Shown here one piece after another: positions 1 through 6,318 of a stretch of DNA of 7,255 bases. The DNA is taken from NCBI GenBank assembly GCA_003497445.1, contig DNNX01000025.1, positions 1 through 7,255 on the forward strand. The letters run 5' to 3'. A model generated the notes under the pieces. The model was not told the origin of the DNA, did no database searches, and worked only from the letters and a program-made list of their open reading frames with translations. Each line of letters begins with the position of its first letter. Within the stretch, counting starts at the first letter, position 1. This stretch comes from Acholeplasmataceae bacterium. GTDB taxonomy: Bacteria > Bacillota_I > Bacilli_A > Acholeplasmatales > Acholeplasmataceae. The position numbers and the translations under genes were made by a program.

Positions 1-1050
1 CTGATAAGCATAAATGACTTGGTTGCGTTGCCTTTCAAAATCATCAACTGGATCTTCTTCATGCCATTTTAAAAATGTATCTAAATTACCAATGAGATTA
101 ATGTTTGTCTCCCACATCATCATGACATAAAAAACAATTCTTGCAACATCACCACGATCATCTTCTCCAGGAAACCATCCTGAGCCAATGATTCTAGCTT
201 CACCTGATCCATCAACAAATGATAAATTGCCTCTTGTAGAATTTAATACTGGATCCGATGCTCTTAATAAGTGTAGGTCTGCTTCTGCTGTTGAATTAGG
301 TAGTTTTGATCTTGGCCAAACATGCTCTCTATTCCAAGTAACCCCCGCATCCCAAGTACTATCAACAGATCGTCTATCATATATAAGTAAGACATTATCT
401 TGATTATTCGGATCTTCATCACTATCTTGTAATATATCTCTTGCATCACCGTATGAAACGTACGTATAAGATTGTATCATTTCTTGCAAAGTTTCATACC
501 ACAAAGCCATTTCAACGTCATTCAACAATGCATAATACCCTTCAAAATTGATTGCAGTTTGATCTTCTTCTATTGCATAAAACCGATCATCACTCGTCAC
601 AATATGTGAACCAATAACGACTTCATCCATACCATTTTTCCATCCAGTGACATGAGAAAGATTTGGAAAAATAACGTCTTGACCATACAAAAATGTCTCT
701 GTGTTATAGAGCCCAGAAGATAAATAAAATGAAATTTGATACGGAATCCTATCATAGTACAATTCAACAACCTCTAAAAACTCATCGACAACAAAAATAT
801 GATTGGAAATCTCTTTATTAAGATAAAATCCATCATATTCTATAGAAATTGTTTTAAATGTACCTAATGGATCCTTTTCAACTGTCAAAGCATCGATTTC
901 ATACGATGTGCCATCAACAGTCTGTAAATATCTTTCAATGGTATAATCGATGTCTTTTATAGTCGTTGTCGGTGGAGTTTCGATAATACACGAAGATAAT
1001 GTCATAAATGTGATGATACCGATAGTAAGTAAAAATAGTTTTTTCATCAT
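1..1050 (-). CDS. Endonuclease I family lipoprotein (EndA/NucM/Bsn-like), 3' end outside window
   Basis: Open frame of 350 codons that runs off the left edge without a stop. The start is a double ATG (1050 and 1047) behind AAGGA; the second ATG has the better spacing (8 bases). Residues 1-21 form a lipoprotein signal: lysines, a hydrophobic stretch, then lipobox LSSC with Cys21 as the likely lipidated residue, so the product should sit on the outer face of the membrane. Residues 25-170 are unrecognised. From about 170 the sequence matches endonuclease I (Pfam family PF04231): YGDAR, the catalytic signature WNREHVWPRS (239-248, with Glu242-His243), DLHLLRASD (258-266), NSTRGN (270-275), RGDVARIVFY (299-308), LKWHEEDPVD (327-336) and RNQVIY (342-347). 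The family usually ends soon after with an NRNPFID-type motif, expected beyond the edge. The family cleaves DNA and/or RNA nonspecifically using Mg2+. One family position differs: DLHHL reads DLHLL. Likely roles are nucleotide scavenging or degradation of extracellular nucleic acid. The family call is firm; substrate and role are inferred. Confidence 0.9.
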   Translation of the reverse strand, partial: MMKKLFLLTIGIITFMTLSSCIIETPPTTTIKDIDYTIERYLQTVDGTSYEIDALTVEKDPLGTFKTISIEYDGFYLNKEISNHIFVVDEFLEVVELYYDRIPYQISFYLSSGLYNTETFLYGQDVIFPNLSHVTGWKNGMDEVVIGSHIVTSDDRFYAIEEDQTAINFEGYYALLNDVEMALWYETLQEMIQSYTYVSYGDARDILQDSDEDPNNQDNVLLIYDRRSVDSTWDAGVTWNREHVWPRSKLPNSTAEADLHLLRASDPVLNSTRGNLSFVDGSGEARIIGSGWFPGEDDRGDVARIVFYVMMMWETNINLIGNLDTFLKWHEEDPVDDFERQRNQVIYAYQ

Positions 1051-1064
1051 TTATTTCCTTTTTT

Positions 1065-1090
1065 AAAAAAGACAAGCCATCTGCTTGTCT
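1065..1090 (-). terminator. Rho-independent terminator after rplQ
   Basis: On the minus strand a perfect 8-bp stem (AGACAAGC / GCTTGTCT) with a 5-base loop (AGATG) is followed directly by a run of six T (counting the last base of the stem). The stem could extend by G-U, A-U and A-U pairs at 1091-1093. It lies 10 bases past the rplQ stop, so it is the expected end of the ribosomal-protein operon. The T run passes straight into six A and then the ribosome-binding site of the endonuclease gene. Confidence 0.9.
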
Positions 1091-1099
1091 CTTATATTT

Positions 1100-1456
1100 T
1101 TATACAAACTCAATAATTGCCATCGGTGCACCATCTCCACGACGTGGGACAGTTTTAATAATACGTGTGTATCCACCTTGACGAGTTTCATAACGTGGTC
1201 CAAGTTCAGCAAATAATTTTTGAAGTGCTGTTTGACCTTCTTTAACAAGTTCAGGACGTACGGTTTCAGCTGCTTGACGACGTGAAGCAAGTGTTCCTTT
1301 TTTCGCTAAAGTGACCATGGAATCTGCAAGTTTTTGAAGTTCAAAAGCTTTAGATTCTGTGGTTGTAATGCGTTCATGAATAATAATGTCTGTGACAAGA
1401 TCACGTAATAATGCTTTACGTTGATCAGAGTTACGACTTAATTTAGAATATGCCAT
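1100..1456 (-). CDS. rplQ: 50S ribosomal protein L17
   Basis: The 118-residue product has the length of bacterial L17 and its hallmarks: an N-terminal SKLSRNSDQRKALLRDL segment, then IIIHERITTTESKA (25-38), and the C-terminal block RYETRQGGYTRIIK followed by RRGDGAPMAIIEF. L17 is a large-subunit protein near the exit of the peptide tunnel. The ATG is preceded by AAAAGGAG, which lies within the last codons of rpoA (Glu-Lys-Glu-stop); only three bases separate the two genes, so translation is probably coupled. It is the last gene before the operon terminator, as in many Firmicutes. What usually follows in that group (energy-coupling-factor transporter ATPases) is absent; a nuclease gene comes instead. 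Nothing in the protein looks abnormal. Confidence 0.98.
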   Translation of the reverse strand: MAYSKLSRNSDQRKALLRDLVTDIIIHERITTTESKAFELQKLADSMVTLAKKGTLASRRQAAETVRPELVKEGQTALQKLFAELGPRYETRQGGYTRIIKTVPRRGDGAPMAIIEFV

Positions 1457-1459
1457 GAT

Positions 1460-2446
1460 TTACTCCTTTTCTGTGTCACGTAAAGATGAGAAGCCTTTTC
1501 CAATTGCATTTTCAAACTCTAAACCGTGTTCATGTAATTTATCTTTTAATTCTTTAAATGATTTACGGCCTAAGCTTCTTAAACGCATGACATCTTCTTC
1601 AGTGAGTTTCAATATTTGAGCAACTGTATAGATTCCTGATCGTTTAAGTGCATTAAATAAACGAACAGATAAATCAAGTTGTTCAATTTTCATTTCTAAC
1701 TTTTTATTAATTGGTTCTTCTACTTGTTCAAAAATGAATTGTTGAGATTGTGCTTTTTCACTAATTTCAACGATAACTTCTAAATGATCCATTAACATTT
1801 TAGATGCAAGTGCAAGTCCTTCTTTCGCTTCAATCGCACCATTTGTTTCGATATCTAATGTAAGTTCATCCATATCACCACGTGTCTTTTCCACAACATA
1901 AGATACGCGGGTCACTGGTGTAAAGATTGAATCAATTGCAATCACACTTTTTTCATTATAATTAAATGCTTTATTTGTTTCAGCATTTACATAACCAACA
2001 CCACGACGGACTGTGACTTCCATCATGAGTTTTCCTTCTGGTGCCAAGTGCGCAATCACTTGATCTTTATTAATGATTTCCACACCATCAATCGAATCAA
2101 ATGAAGCTGCTGTAACAACACCTTCACCCATTGCAGTGAGTTCAATTTTTTGTTCGTAATCTGGATCATCAGATTCTACTCTAAAAATAACTTTTTTTAA
2201 GTTTAAGATGATACCCATGACATCCTCTACAACACCTTCAAGTGTTGAGAACTCATGTTCTACACCTTCGATTTTGACATTGACAATCGCAGCACCTGGT
2301 AAAGATGATAATAACACACGGCGTAAAGCATTCCCGAGTGTTAACCCATATCCTCTTTCAAGTGGTTTGATGACAAATTGACCTTTAAATCCATCGTAAG
2401 AAAGTTCTTCTACTGATGTTGGACGTTCAAATTTTAAATCTTTCAA
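1460..2446 (-). CDS. rpoA: DNA-directed RNA polymerase subunit alpha (TTG start)
   Basis: At 328 residues this is a full-length alpha subunit, which dimerises to seed assembly of beta and beta-prime and contacts promoter UP elements and activators. The N-terminal domain (about 1-230) includes the dimer-interface helix with RGYGLTLGNALRRVLLSSLP (31-50). A linker of about 20 residues follows. The C-terminal helix-hairpin-helix domain (about 250-312) keeps the DNA-contact set: Arg262, Asn265, Gly293, Lys295 and Ser296 match E. coli Arg265, Asn268, Gly296, Lys298 and Ser299. Residue 266 is Ala where E. coli has Cys269. The start codon is TTG: in-frame stops TAATAA lie just upstream, only GGA GGA AAG ACA lies between, and the next in-frame Met is residue 77, inside the conserved fold. 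A strong AAGGAGG sits 7 bases before the TTG. The gene lies between rpsK (15-base gap) and rplQ (3-base gap). Confidence 0.98.
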   Translation of the reverse strand: MKDLKFERPTSVEELSYDGFKGQFVIKPLERGYGLTLGNALRRVLLSSLPGAAIVNVKIEGVEHEFSTLEGVVEDVMGIILNLKKVIFRVESDDPDYEQKIELTAMGEGVVTAASFDSIDGVEIINKDQVIAHLAPEGKLMMEVTVRRGVGYVNAETNKAFNYNEKSVIAIDSIFTPVTRVSYVVEKTRGDMDELTLDIETNGAIEAKEGLALASKMLMDHLEVIVEISEKAQSQQFIFEQVEEPINKKLEMKIEQLDLSVRLFNALKRSGIYTVAQILKLTEEDVMRLRSLGRKSFKELKDKLHEHGLEFENAIGKGFSSLRDTEKE

Positions 2447-2453
2447 TGTCTTT

Positions 2454-2460
2454 CCTCCTT
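2454..2460 (-). promoter_or_regulatory. Ribosome-binding site fixing the TTG start of rpoA
   Basis: AAGGAGG on the minus strand, a full match to the anti-SD core, lies 7 bases upstream of TTG at 2446. It follows immediately after tandem stops in the same frame, so no upstream start is possible. A perfect SD probably offsets the weak initiation codon. Confidence 0.85.
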
Positions 2461-2461
2461 A

Positions 2462-2848
2462 TTAACCACGTGGGCGTTTTGGTGGTCGACATCCATTATG
2501 TGGCACCGGTGTGACGTCTTTAATGGACGAGATTTCAAGTCCTGCTGCTTGAAGCGAACGAATTGCTGCTTCTCTTCCTGGACCTGGACCTTTAACTTCT
2601 ACATCAACTTTAATCATGCCATTATCTAATGCTGATTTTGCAGCTGCTTCAGCTGACATTTGTGCAGCAAATGGTGTTGATTTTCTTGATCCTTTAAATC
2701 CGAGTGCACCTGCACTACTCCAAGTAACGGCATTACCATTTAAATCGGTAATCATTACAATCGTGTTATTAAATGTGGTATGAATGTGCGCGACTCCATG
2801 AGGGACATTCTTTTTAACACGTTTTTTACCTGTACGTTTTTTCGCCAT
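2462..2848 (-). CDS. rpsK: 30S ribosomal protein S11
   Basis: The 128-residue product is full-length S11, part of the 30S platform beside S18 and the 3' end of 16S rRNA at the E site. It has a basic N-terminus (KKRTGKKRVKK), then HIHTTFNNTIV, SSAGALGFKGSRKSTPFAAQ, VKGPGPGREAAIRSL and the C-terminal PHNGCRPPKRPRG. The Asn-Gly pair at 118-119 corresponds to the site reported to form isoaspartate in E. coli S11; whether that happens here is unknown. The ATG follows AAGGAGG by 8 bases, and that SD is fused to the stop codon of rpsM (TAAGGAGG). The gene ends with tandem stops TAATAA just before the rpoA ribosome-binding site. The usual order rpsM-rpsK-rpoA is kept. Confidence 0.98.
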   Translation of the reverse strand: MAKKRTGKKRVKKNVPHGVAHIHTTFNNTIVMITDLNGNAVTWSSAGALGFKGSRKSTPFAAQMSAEAAAKSALDNGMIKVDVEVKGPGPGREAAIRSLQAAGLEISSIKDVTPVPHNGCRPPKRPRG

Positions 2849-2861
2849 GGTTCATACCTCC

Positions 2862-3227
2862 TTATTTTTTCTTCACAACAGAGCCAGCTTTTCTACCTTT
2901 ACGAGTTCTTGAATTGTTACGTGTGTTTTGTCCACGAACAGGAAGTCCTCTACGGTGTCTCATGCCTCTGTATGATCCAATTTCCATTAATCTTTTTATA
3001 TTAAGAGTAACTTCTCTACGTAAGTCCCCTTCAGTTTGAAATTTTGAAACTTCTGTACGGATGCGGTTTAGTTCGTCTTCGGTTAACGCCTTTACACGTG
3101 TCTCTTCAGAGACATTTGCATCTTTTAGAATTTGTTGTGATGTTGGTAACCCAACGCCATAAACATATGTAAGTGCAACTACAATACGTTTATCACGAGG
3201 AATATCAACGCCTGCGATTCTAGCCAT
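2862..3227 (-). CDS. rpsM: 30S ribosomal protein S13
   Basis: The 121-residue product is full-length S13, in the head of the small subunit, where it touches the P-site tRNA and forms bridges to 50S L5. The start MARIAGVDIPRDKRIVVALT is diagnostic, followed by the helix-two-turn-helix region with YGVGLPTSQQIL. EGDLRREVTLNIKRLMEIGS and YRGMRHRRGLPVRGQNT come next, and a basic C-terminal tail ends in three lysines. The ATG follows TAGGAGG closely. Eleven bases separate it from rpmJ and thirteen from rpsK. The tail (GRKAGSVVKKK) differs a little from the commoner GPKKT-type ending but is of normal length and charge. Confidence 0.98.
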   Translation of the reverse strand: MARIAGVDIPRDKRIVVALTYVYGVGLPTSQQILKDANVSEETRVKALTEDELNRIRTEVSKFQTEGDLRREVTLNIKRLMEIGSYRGMRHRRGLPVRGQNTRNNSRTRKGRKAGSVVKKK

Positions 3228-3238
3228 GTTTCCTCCTA

Positions 3239-3355
3239 TTAACCTTGTCTTTGGTTATGTCTTTTTACTTTTTTATTAATGACGTAAACTTTACCTTTAC
3301 GTCTCACGATAATATCGTCTTCACTTCTTTTTTTAACGGATGCTCTAACTTTCAT
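3239..3355 (-). CDS. rpmJ: 50S ribosomal protein L36, zinc-free type
   Basis: A 38-codon gene in the canonical place between infA and rpsM. The product begins MKVRASVKKRSEDD, continues IIVRRKGKVYVINKK and ends NQRQG, which is recognisably L36. This small basic protein sits in the 50S subunit, where it helps fold 23S rRNA. The usual Firmicutes form carries a Cys-Cys-Cys-His zinc site at about 11, 14, 27 and 32. Here, in a near gapless alignment, those positions read Ser11, Asp14, Asn27 and Arg32, with His33 nearby, and no cysteine remains. It is one residue longer than the common 37. The VRRKGKVYVINK core recalls the cysteine-free L36 of alphaproteobacteria (from memory). AAGGAGG lies 7 bases before the ATG. 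The identity is firm; loss of zinc binding follows from the missing ligands. Confidence 0.95.
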   Translation of the reverse strand: MKVRASVKKRSEDDIIVRRKGKVYVINKKVKRHNQRQG

Positions 3356-3369
3356 GTGGAATCCTCCTT

Positions 3370-3591
3370 CTATCTTTTACGATATGTGATTCTGCCTCTT
3401 GTAAGATCGTATGGTGACAATTCAACCGTTACTTTGTCACCAGGTAAAATGCGTATGTTGTGGATGCGGATTTTACCAGATACATGGGCAATCACGATAT
3501 GTCCATTTTGAACAAGTTCTACTTTAAATTTTGTGTTCGGTAATACTTCGATGACTTTTGCTTCTACTTCAATGACATCATCTTTTGCCAT
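3370..3591 (-). CDS. infA: Translation initiation factor IF-1
   Basis: The 73-residue product has the length of bacterial IF-1, a single S1/OB-fold protein that binds the 30S A site and works with IF-2 and IF-3 during initiation. It begins MAKDDVIEVEAKVIEVLPN, has the central HIVIAHVSGKIRIHNIRILP, and ends in the hallmark DKVTVELSPYDLTRGRITYR. The start ATG follows AAAGGAG, which overlaps the last codons and TGA stop of map; only four bases separate the genes. It stops with TAG, 14 bases before rpmJ. This adk-map-infA-rpmJ run is typical for Firmicutes. No unusual residues were noted. Confidence 0.98.
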   Translation of the reverse strand: MAKDDVIEVEAKVIEVLPNTKFKVELVQNGHIVIAHVSGKIRIHNIRILPGDKVTVELSPYDLTRGRITYRKR

Positions 3592-3595
3592 AGAT

Positions 3596-4351
3596 TCACT
3601 CCTTTTTTGTAGTCATGATTTCACAACCATCTTCTGTGATTAAGATCATATGCTCAAAGTGTGCACTTAAGCTTTTATCTTCTGTCACAACTGTCCAACC
3701 ATCTGATAAGACTTTGACGTCTTTTGTTCCTAAATTGATCATCGGTTCAATACAAATGGTCATGCCTGGTTTCAATTTAGGACCTTGATTTTTAGGACCA
3801 TAATTTAATACTTGAGGTGCTTCATGTAATTCTTTTCCAATACCGTGTCCTGTAAATGTTTCAACAATACCATAACCATAAGGCTTAATAAAGTTTTCAA
3901 TTGCATGACCGATATTAGAAACATAATTACCGGGTCTTGCCTCATCAATGCCGATATATAATGCTTTTTCTGTGATTTCTAAAAGTTGTGTTGCGTCTTT
4001 TGATATGTTTCCTACTGCATAAGTATATGCTGAGTCTGCATGATATCCTTTGACATTGACACCAATATCAATACTAATGATATCACCATCTTTTAAAATG
4101 ACTTTTTCAGAGGGAATACCATGAATCACAACTTCATTCACAGATGTACAAATCGATTTTGGATATCCCTCATAATTATTAAATGAAGGGATGCCACCCA
4201 ATTCTCGAATGATTTTATCGGCATGTTGATCAAGCGCTTCTGTCGAAATTCCTGGTTGGATTTTTTCAAAAAGCACTTGTCTTGCCGTAATTAAAATCTG
4301 ACTTGCTTCTTTCATTAACGCGATTTCGCGAGGTGATTTTATCGTAATCAT
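3596..4351 (-). CDS. map: Type I methionine aminopeptidase
   Basis: Removes the initiator Met from nascent proteins with small second residues, after deformylation. The 251-residue product is a short type I enzyme without an N-terminal zinc-finger extension. The five metal ligands are present: Asp95 (SIDIG), Asp106 (YHADSAY), His169 (FTGHGIG), Glu202 (CIEPM) and Glu233 (HFEHM). The substrate-pocket histidines His77 (VIHG) and His176 (ELHEAP) are also kept. Every position is exactly two lower than in the E. coli enzyme. The ATG overlaps the adk stop in an ATGA (4348-4351), and only a weak SD-like sequence precedes it, so ribosomes finishing adk probably reinitiate here. The gene ends with TGA. 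Confidence 0.98.
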   Translation of the reverse strand: MITIKSPREIALMKEASQILITARQVLFEKIQPGISTEALDQHADKIIRELGGIPSFNNYEGYPKSICTSVNEVVIHGIPSEKVILKDGDIISIDIGVNVKGYHADSAYTYAVGNISKDATQLLEITEKALYIGIDEARPGNYVSNIGHAIENFIKPYGYGIVETFTGHGIGKELHEAPQVLNYGPKNQGPKLKPGMTICIEPMINLGTKDVKVLSDGWTVVTEDKSLSAHFEHMILITEDGCEIMTTKKE

Positions 4352-4989
4352 CGAATCGCATCCATCACTTTCTGATGCGTTTGTTCAATATTTCCACTGC
4401 CATCAATCGCATGGAATCCTTGTTGATGTTTATAGTAATCAATGATCGGTGCGGTCACATCATGATAAATATGTAGGCGTCTTCTTACAGTTGCTTCCAT
4501 ATCATCTTTTCTTTGATACAGTACACCTTGGCATTGATCACATACTCCGTCAACGTTAGGTTTTTTATAATTCACATGATACACTGCACCACATGATTTA
4601 CATACGCGTCGACCAGCGATACGTTCTGTAATAAGTTCAATATCTGCATCGATATATAATACGGCATCCATGCTTTCGCCTTGATTCGATAAAAAGATAT
4701 CCAGTGCTTTTGCTTGAACAATATTTCGAGGATATCCGTCAAATAAAAATCCTTTTTTTGCATCTGGTTCTTGAAGTCTTTCAATCACCATGGCATTGGT
4801 TACATCATCAGGAACAAGTTCCCCTCGATTAATATGTGCTTTTGCAATTTTAGCAAGATCTGTATCTTCATCAAACATAGCACGAAACATATCGCCAGTT
4901 GAAATATGTGGAATATTATATAATGTTGCTAATCTTTTCGCTTCGGTCCCTTTACCAACACCTGGTGGGCCTATTAGAATTATTTTCAT
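4348..4989 (-). CDS. adk: Adenylate kinase, zinc-binding LID type
   Basis: Interconverts ATP plus AMP with two ADP in the cytoplasm. The 213-residue product is a long-form kinase. The P-loop GPPGVGKGT is at 7-15, the AMP-binding region includes HISTGDMFR (28-36) and FDGYPRN (83-89, usually DGFPRT), and the LID domain spans about 125-163. The LID holds CKSC (130-133) and CDQC (150-153), the four-cysteine zinc site typical of Gram-positive enzymes. The ATG lies eight bases after the secY TAG with no recognisable SD in the preceding 20 bases. An in-frame TGA 15 bases upstream and the normal distance to the P-loop support this start. The stop TGA overlaps the map start. Position after secY is standard for Firmicutes. 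Confidence 0.98.
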   Translation of the reverse strand: MKIILIGPPGVGKGTEAKRLATLYNIPHISTGDMFRAMFDEDTDLAKIAKAHINRGELVPDDVTNAMVIERLQEPDAKKGFLFDGYPRNIVQAKALDIFLSNQGESMDAVLYIDADIELITERIAGRRVCKSCGAVYHVNYKKPNVDGVCDQCQGVLYQRKDDMEATVRRRLHIYHDVTAPIIDYYKHQQGFHAIDGSGNIEQTHQKVMDAIR

Positions 4990-4997
4990 GATGAATA

Positions 4998-6317
4998 CTA
5001 TTCAAAAATGCCAGCGTAAGTCTCTTGTTTTGCATCGGTTTCTAGTTGTTCAGTTGTTTGAACTGCAACACCTACAATAATAAGTAAACTTGTACCACCT
5101 AATGTAATGACGGATGCTTCCGTTGCATTAAATCCAAAAATAATGGATGTTAAAATTGGCATAATTGCAAGAATGACTAAATAGGTTGTACCAATAACTG
5201 TTATTTTAAACAATAATTTGGCAACATAATCTTTCGTATCTTCTCCTGGTCTTACACCCGGAATGTATGCATTCCCTTTAGATAAATTTTCGGCAATCTT
5301 GTTTGGATTGACCATTAAAAATGCATAAAAGAAAGAAAATACAATGATCAGTAAGACATATAAAATAAATCCAATCGGTTCTTGATATCCGAAGATAGAC
5401 TTTATCCATCCTACAAAACCACCACTACTTGTTGATCCGGAAAGCCCAATAATTGTGAGTGGAATACTTAAAATCGTTTGCGCAAAGATGACTGGAATCA
5501 CACCTGAACTATTGATTTTCATTGGAATATTAGAATCAGATTTTCCTTGTCTATTTGCATATTGTACTGGTATTTTACGTGTTGCAGCTTGTATATAAAC
5601 AACACCCAATAATACCCCAAAGTAAATAAGAATGATAAGTACAAACCAAACATAATTTAAAAATGTATCATTGACAGGTGCATCGATATATTTATTCCAC
5701 AATGTTGTCCACATGGAAGGTAAACTTGTTACGATCCCTGCAACAATTAATATCGATGTCCCGTTTCCAATGCCTTTTTTGGTTATTAAGTCTGCAAAGA
5801 AAATCGCGATTGCCGTACCACCTGCAATGACAAGTGCCATGTAAATATAAAATACATATCTAAAATTAGAGATGACAGATGCTTCAATACTTGGAATAAA
5901 TACACTTCCGTTCACTGAAATACCAAGAATCAGTGCAAACCCTTGAATGAATGCAAGTCCAATGGCAATATATCTTGTCACTTGATTTAAACGGCGTTTA
6001 CCAGTTTCTCCTTGTTCACTCCACTCTTTAAATGATGGAATCACCATTTGAAGCAATTGGATGGCAATGGATGCCGTAATATAAGGAGAAATTCCTAAGG
6101 CAAGAATTGAAAAACGTTCTAATGCCTGACCGGAAAAGTTATTTAAAATCGCAATAAAACTTCCACTAGAATTAATAAATCGTGTGATTTGATCTGTATC
6201 AAAAAGTGGAATGGTAATATAACTAAGGACTCTTACCGCAAGTAAAATACCTAACGTAAAGAGTAATCTTAACATAACTTTTTTATTACTTAATATACTT
6301 AATAATCGTGTCCACAC
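4998..6317 (-). CDS. secY: Protein translocase subunit SecY (GTG start)
   Basis: SecY forms the protein-conducting pore with SecE and SecG and is driven by SecA or the ribosome. The 439-residue product shows ten hydrophobic segments at roughly 15-37, 76-93, 115-133, 152-176, 186-200, 222-243, 271-291, 315-335, 367-392 and 402-420. Family motifs include LALGISPYITASIAIQLL (72-89), the basic cytoplasmic loop ATRKIPVQYANR, NGTSILI, and the SecA-contact loop YIPGVRPGEDT (351-361). The start is GTG at 6317: an in-frame TGA lies 9 bases upstream, and the first in-frame Met (residue 15) would cut into the first membrane helix. GAGGTGAT, within the last codons of rplO, lies 5 bases before the GTG. 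One base separates the rplO stop from the start. The stop is TAG, 8 bases before adk. Confidence 0.98.
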   Translation of the reverse strand: MWTRLLSILSNKKVMLRLLFTLGILLAVRVLSYITIPLFDTDQITRFINSSGSFIAILNNFSGQALERFSILALGISPYITASIAIQLLQMVIPSFKEWSEQGETGKRRLNQVTRYIAIGLAFIQGFALILGISVNGSVFIPSIEASVISNFRYVFYIYMALVIAGGTAIAIFFADLITKKGIGNGTSILIVAGIVTSLPSMWTTLWNKYIDAPVNDTFLNYVWFVLIILIYFGVLLGVVYIQAATRKIPVQYANRQGKSDSNIPMKINSSGVIPVIFAQTILSIPLTIIGLSGSTSSGGFVGWIKSIFGYQEPIGFILYVLLIIVFSFFYAFLMVNPNKIAENLSKGNAYIPGVRPGEDTKDYVAKLLFKITVIGTTYLVILAIMPILTSIIFGFNATEASVITLGGTSLLIIVGVAVQTTEQLETDAKQETYAGIFE

Positions 6318-6318
6318 G

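Noticed and set aside
258..300. DLHLL instead of DLHHL in the nuclease as a sign of inactivation
   Set aside because: The catalytic Glu-His pair, the RGN motif and the RGD motif are intact, so a single change at this site does not support a dead enzyme.
188..449. Short open frames on both strands within the nuclease gene
   Set aside because: The endonuclease I motifs lie in the long minus-strand frame covering this stretch, so these are out-of-frame shadows.
1085..1125. Possible promoter for the nuclease (TTGAGT and TATAAA/TATAAG on the minus strand)
   Set aside because: The spacing between the elements is about 4 or 11 bases, far from 17; with correct spacing the -35 match is poor. AT-rich sequence gives such hits by chance.
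3245..3511. Plus-strand open frame opposite rpmJ and infA
   Set aside because: Both strands cannot sensibly code here; the minus strand has two certain genes and the plus frame shows no family features.
4530..4603. CxxC pairs in adk as a separate zinc-ribbon gene or fusion
   Set aside because: Two CxxC pairs at this place are the normal LID-domain zinc site of Gram-positive adenylate kinases.
4790..5080. Plus-strand open frame opposite adk and the secY end
   Set aside because: It is antisense to well-conserved genes, has no SD and no recognisable protein; it reflects the codon pattern of the real genes.
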